Assembly: GCA_032358165.1 (NCBI GenBank)
Contig: JAALGY010000033.1
Location: 4,030,001-4,094,000, forward strand
Direction: 5' to 3'
Length of the DNA stretch: 64,000 nucleotides
Source: Diplosphaera chodatii
Lineage: Eukaryota > Chlorophyta > Trebouxiophyceae > Prasiolales > Stichococcaceae
The number at the start of each line of letters is the position of its first letter. Position 1 is the stretch's first letter. Under the pieces are notes generated by a model that was not told the origin of the DNA, did not search any database, and saw only the letters and a list, made by a program, of their open reading frames with translations. Below, piece by piece: positions 59,401 to 64,000 of the stretch. Position numbers and translations under genes: made by a program.

Positions 59401-62400
59401 GTGTGTCCTGAAACAACGGTGCGGCCGTCGCGCAGGAGGCGGGCGAGGTGTGTCGGGAGGTGCTGACGCTGGTGGGGCTGCAGGGGTGGCAGATCGGCAA
59501 GACGCGTGTGTTCCTGCGCGCGGGGCAGCTGGCGGCTCTGGAGGTGCCCTCCCTTCTCCTCCCGCACACCTGACAGCAATGCCTGATCCTTAAAGTGTTC
59601 AGCAACACAGCTCAGCAAAGCAAGGGCAGCAGGAACGAGTCTGGAGTGCACGTCAGAACTCCTGTCTGTCATCTTTCCAGGCGGCGCGCAGCCGGCGGGT
59701 CACGGAGCTCATCACGCGGCTGCAAGCCGCGTGGCGGGGCCTGCTGCTGCGGCGGGCGTACACGCGGCAGAAGTCGTCGGCAGTCGTCATCCAGGTGAGC
59801 CCCACCCTGTTGCATCGAGCATGCGTGCAGGGAGCTGCTGCTGCTGGCATCATTGGCCACGTCCAACGCTCAGGAGATGATGAAGCGTTTGACTCGGGAT
59901 TCCTGTCATCCTGCGTGGTGCATGACACCACGAACACCCTCCCAAGCTCTCATGACTGCATCGTGCGATAGGCTGGTCACATTCATGATCGTGTGCCTGC
60001 AGTCGGCGTGGCGGGCACACAAGGCGCGGCAGCGGGTGCAGCGCATGCGGCGGGAGGATGCTGCTGTGGTGCTGCAGAGCAACTGGCGGCGCCGCTCTGC
60101 CGTCAAGTCCTACCGCCTGGCCATCATGTGCGTCTGTCCTGCAGAGCCATCAGCAGCAGGGCCTGTGGCAGCAGGCTTGATACCCAATCATGGGCGTACT
60201 CGACCTCCTGCATATCTGCTGTGTATGTCACCACATGGGAATCGCATGCGACCTCTGCTTCCTCTGATATCAGCCCATAACAGTTCATTCTGCTGCGCTG
60301 TGCGTGCCACTTACCCTGCGACGGTCTCAGCGGCTCTTGCTGCACCTGCTCTGCAGGCACAAGCGTGCAACAGTCATCCAGGCGGCCGTGCGGATGCACC
60401 AGCAGCGGGGCCGGTATCGGCGGGAGACGGCAGCAGGAAGGAGGGCTGCAGCGCGAGCCGCTGCTGCGGCAGAGTCAGCTGGCGCCGCGATCGTGCTGCA
60501 GAAGTACGCCCGCCGCTGGCATGCGCAGCGCAGGGTGAGCTCTGCCTTCAGTTGGCCATTCGAACTTGCCAAATGTCCAACCGTGCAGAGTTAACAGCTG
60601 GGTGACATATGGCAAATGCTACACAAAATGCTGTACCAACTGTATGTGTGGCAGTTCCAGTCAGTACTACCAGAAGACGGCCTGCCTGTACCTGCAGTTG
60701 GCAAAACTGCGGGCGGAGGCGCAAAAGTGGCGGGACCTGCAGTCGGAGCGCGATGCGGTGGTCACCGAGCGGGATGCGCTCAAGGTCAGGAGCCATGCCC
60801 TTAAAACGAACCAGAGCACGGTTTGCACAGGCTGTCAAGTATGTAAAGGCCGAACGCTTTGCATGCCACGCTCCAACGCGGCACCACATGCGCTGATGAG
60901 GTCAGCACATAGAGCTGCTGGTGCGAGCCCTGGCGCAGCTCGCCGGGCGTGTGGATCATGCAAATCTGCTATGTAGCTGCCACATGAGGGTCAGAGCTCT
61001 GGAGGTCTGAATCCAACCGGCCCTGCAACAGGCGGAGGTGGCCGCCTGGCGCAGCAAGCGGGCTGCGGAGTCGGCGCGGGCGGACGAGGCGGACGCCGCC
61101 AACGTGCGCCTCATGGCCGAGCTGGACGCCGCGCGCCTGCAGCTGCAGGTGTGCGCTCGGATGTTGGAGTGTGGTGCAGCAAGTTGCCTGCCTACCCGTC
61201 TTGTACGTGACAGAATGCTGGCCTCAAACTGCAGTTTGTTGATGGAGTAACACTGACAGTCGTGAAACTGCACTGCTGGGCTGTGCATGGGCGCTGAGAT
61301 GCTGGCATATGTCACAGAACATGGTGCCGGTGGCGGAGGCGCGGGAGGCGCGCAACGCTGCGGACGCCCGGGAGGCGGTGGAGGCGGCGCAGGCGGCGGC
61401 GGCAGCGGCGCTGGCGGCCGAGCTGGAGGTGGCGCGCAGGGGGCGGACGGATGCCGAGGAGAGGGAGGCTGCGCTGCAGGAGGAGGTACGGTACTGCTGC
61501 GAAGCTGCTGCTGGGTGTCTGCACAGCAAGCTGTTACAGCGTGAGCTGGCTGGCAAGCTGCCTGTTTGCTACCTACATCTTGCCCTGTGCAACCTGTAGC
61601 CCTGCAGCCTGCCTGTTGGCTGCCCCGTGAACATCCGCAGCTGCTGCTGCACTATACTGGCAGTCCACGTCACGCGACTTCCCTGGTGAAACCTGGGAGG
61701 TGCTGCTGCAGGTGCGCAAGCTGCAGGGGCAGCAGGCGGCCATCGCGGGCGAGGCGCGCAACCTCATCGCCAAGTCCCGCGCCAAGGAGGCCGCCAACGC
61801 CAAGCTGTGGGAGCAGGTAGGTCAGGCCCGGAGACGTCAACAATCCCACTGCATGTGCCGTCAGGCGCACAGTTCTTCAGTGTCAGATGACGGCGCCTGT
61901 GGAGTATGCACACATCACTGAGAGCACCAAGTGCCGGGCTGCGCAGGTGCAAGCGGCGGCGCAGGAGTACCAGCGGGAGTTTGCGGCCAAGGACGCGGCG
62001 ATCCAGGCGCTCAACAGCGAGGTGGAGGCGCTGCAGGACCTGCTGCACTCGCAGCTGGAGGACGCTCGCGCCGCCGCCCGGGTGAGCTTGTGCATTATGA
62101 CCGGATGGCAAGCCCGCTGGCTACGACCACTGCTGCGCTGCGTTGTGAGGTGTCGGGTGCTGGTTGGTGGGTACACTTCTCGACCTGCTGCAATTGCAGC
62201 GGGGTGTGCAATGCCCCTGCTTTCCATATGCCATAATTGACAATGCAGCGGCATGCTGGATCTAGCAGCAGCAGCGCAGTCAGTGGGTCGTGCCTGTTCA
62301 GCCATCTTGCTTCTGTGCTGCAAATTGATGTGTCAGAGCATGGTGGCAGCTTCATGCAGGAACTTGCGCGAGACAAAGCACACCTGGCTGCTCGGGTGCC

Positions 62401-64000
62401 CCAGTGTAGTCAAACGCATTGAGCATGCTGTCAGTCAGGGCAGCCCTGAATTAGGCTGTGTACTGTGCAGGACGAGGTGGCGGGGCTGCGGGATGCCGTG
62501 GCGCGGCGGCTGCGGGAGCTGGAAGCAGTTGTGGACGCCAAGGTTGCGGAGCTGTCGGAGTCCTCCAACAAGAATGTGCAGCTGGGCGCACGGGTGCGCC
62601 TGTCAGGGTGCCCAACTGCTGGATCCTGTGTGACACCATCAGCATTCGCATGGCAGGACCAGGGCGTCAGTGCTGCATGCATGCCCATGTGCTGGCCGCC
62701 TGCGGGTCGACCTGCTGTGGTTCCGCACACCTTGTGTTGCGGCTGTCGTATGTCTACCGGATACCGCGCTGCTTGCTCCTGCCGCAGCTGGTCAGCATGA
62801 GCAAGCGGTCGGCGGCCCTGGAGGGGCGGCTGCGGGAGACGTCGGAGCGGGAGGGGCAGCTGCGGTCCGCGCTGCAGCACACCGCCTCTGGCGGCGTCCC
62901 CGCCGCAGCCGCGCACGTCGCCAACGGTGCGCTCTGCATGTCTGACTCTGACCCAGGCGATGTGCCCAAACCCGAGCAACATCATTACAACAGCCGTTTG
63001 GCTCTGGGCGGTGGCAGTCCTCACTGCTGCTCAGACATGGTCGTCACGGTTGCAGGCACGGCACCGCGGGCCGAGGCTGCGCTCAGCACCGCCGGCAGCT
63101 CAGCAGCGCCCGCAGCGGTGGAGCTCACACCAGAGAAGGCGCACTCGCTGTCGCTGCTGATCGCAGGTAGGCTGTGCGGCCTCTTGCTTGGAATGTGCTG
63201 CCTGGTACAGCGTCGCTGCCGGCTGCAGAGTCTGCTGGTTGCCCTGCTGCTGGTGACGGCAGACTGTTGTGTCATCTGCCGTTGATCGTGTGTGCGACTG
63301 CAGACCTGGCGGCTGCTCAGTGCAGTGCTCGGTGCTGCAGGGGTGGTGCAGCGGCGGCTGCAGATCGTCAACATCGTGTGGGGCACGCGCCCCAGCGATG
63401 CAGTTGGCATGCATGTCGCCGCCTGGGTGCTGGGCGAGAGCCTGATGCAGTGGGCGGGCACCTGGTCCGCGATCGAGGCACGCCTGTGCTGAAATTGCTT
63501 GACTGCTGGTCTGACAGCGTGTGAAGTATGCATCGCATCATTGGAAGCTGCGGATGGCGTGCTTCCAGTAGCCTCCAGCTTGACTTGGGTTTGAGCAATC
63601 AACAGTGGTAAACTGACAGAAACGGCTGTGCAGTACCTTCATCGAAACCTGCATCCATTCTTGCACCTCACAGGTCACCGCGGCGGCAAGCCGGGTGCTG
63701 TCGGAGGTGGTGGCGGTGGCGAGGCGGGACGGCCTGGTCGCGCAGTCCTACTGGCTCGCCACCACGCTGGCGCTGGGCGCCTTCCTCAAGGTGCGCTGCA
63801 AGCTGGCAGCCTGTGCTTCTCCCAGGATCCCGAATTGCTGATGCTCAGCTGTCTGCGATTCTTGAGTACAGGGCGTGATGCATCAGCACTTATGACCTAG
63901 AGGGATAGCTGTTCGGGTCATCTGCGCAGGGATTCGCAAAGTCCGCAGCATCTGTCAAGAGCTGTCAAAGCTGCCATGTCATTAATCATTCGTTTGACGC
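53460..64000 (+). CDS. Class XI-like (myosin V-type) myosin heavy chain, 3' end beyond window
   Basis: Actin-based organelle motor with many exons. Exon 1 (53460-53519) encodes [20 protein letters not shown]. The next begins at 53767 with the SH3-like start ([20 protein letters not shown]). Motor motifs in order: [21 protein letters not shown]-loop GESGAGKT (54953-54976), switch [11 protein letters not shown] (55591-55620), HIFYMLCGG, switch II DIYGFES (57124-57144) followed by [28 protein letters not shown], and QPHYVRCIKPNP across an intron. A converter/lever region follows with IQ-type repeats from about 59680 to 60535 ([45 protein letters not shown]). Coiled-coil exons span 60700-63160. 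The start of the DIL cargo domain is seen ([40 protein letters not shown], ending at 63790). The last 210 bp are intron. Loop 1 carries a long charged insert. Confidence 0.9.

Noticed and set aside
1..64000. CRISPR arrays, bacterial operons, rRNA or tRNA genes, transposon ends
   Set aside because: None recognised. Direct repeats found are exon cassettes with introns, not spacer arrays, and gene structure is eukaryotic throughout.

Overview
The window is nuclear DNA from a GC-rich green alga (Chlorophyta). Almost every gene is broken by many short GT-AG introns with GTGCG/GTGAG donors and GCAG acceptors. Coding third positions are strongly G/C, two proteins have chloroplast-type N-termini, TTTAGGG-type telomere units sit in introns, TGTAA polyadenylation-like signals follow several stop codons, and the myosin is plant class XI-like. 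I see no rRNA, tRNA, CRISPR array or recognisable transposon. Exon structures were read by eye from splice sites, frame and family similarity. Where I checked phases exon by exon (CobW1, ZIP, most of the first GDPD-like gene, the repeat cassettes) they close perfectly; elsewhere they are approximate.

Layout. 0.9-11.3 kb is a zinc block: an intact CobW/ZNG1-type GTPase (+), a ZIP metal transporter (-), and a second CobW copy (+) that looks like a pseudogene, with three frameshifts and damaged donors. 11.8-21.6 kb holds two tandem minus-strand genes for secreted, membrane-anchored GDPD-like (SHV3/GDPDL-type) proteins lacking the usual catalytic residues. 22.5-25.2 kb is a probable LURP-one-related (tubby C-terminal-like) protein (+). 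26.0-33.9 kb is VPS16 of the HOPS/CORVET complexes (-). 34.4-49.3 kb is the most unusual part: two tandem plus-strand genes for chloroplast-targeted, probably lumenal, hydrophilic LEA-like modular proteins. The second has about 39 exons, nearly all phase 0, and encodes about 1,270 residues built from alternating modules. A four-exon cassette occurs four times, and two copies are almost identical including introns. 50-52.6 kb holds two small, weakly supported genes. 53.5 kb to the window end is a class XI-like myosin whose C-terminal DIL domain runs off the edge.

Functional links. Only the CobW-ZIP neighbourhood (zinc uptake plus zinc allocation) and the paired LEA-like genes suggest linked function. 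VPS16, myosin XI and the GDPD-like proteins all concern endomembranes or the cell surface, but nothing in the sequence ties them together. The best candidate for a previously undescribed system is the exon-cassette LEA-like gene pair.
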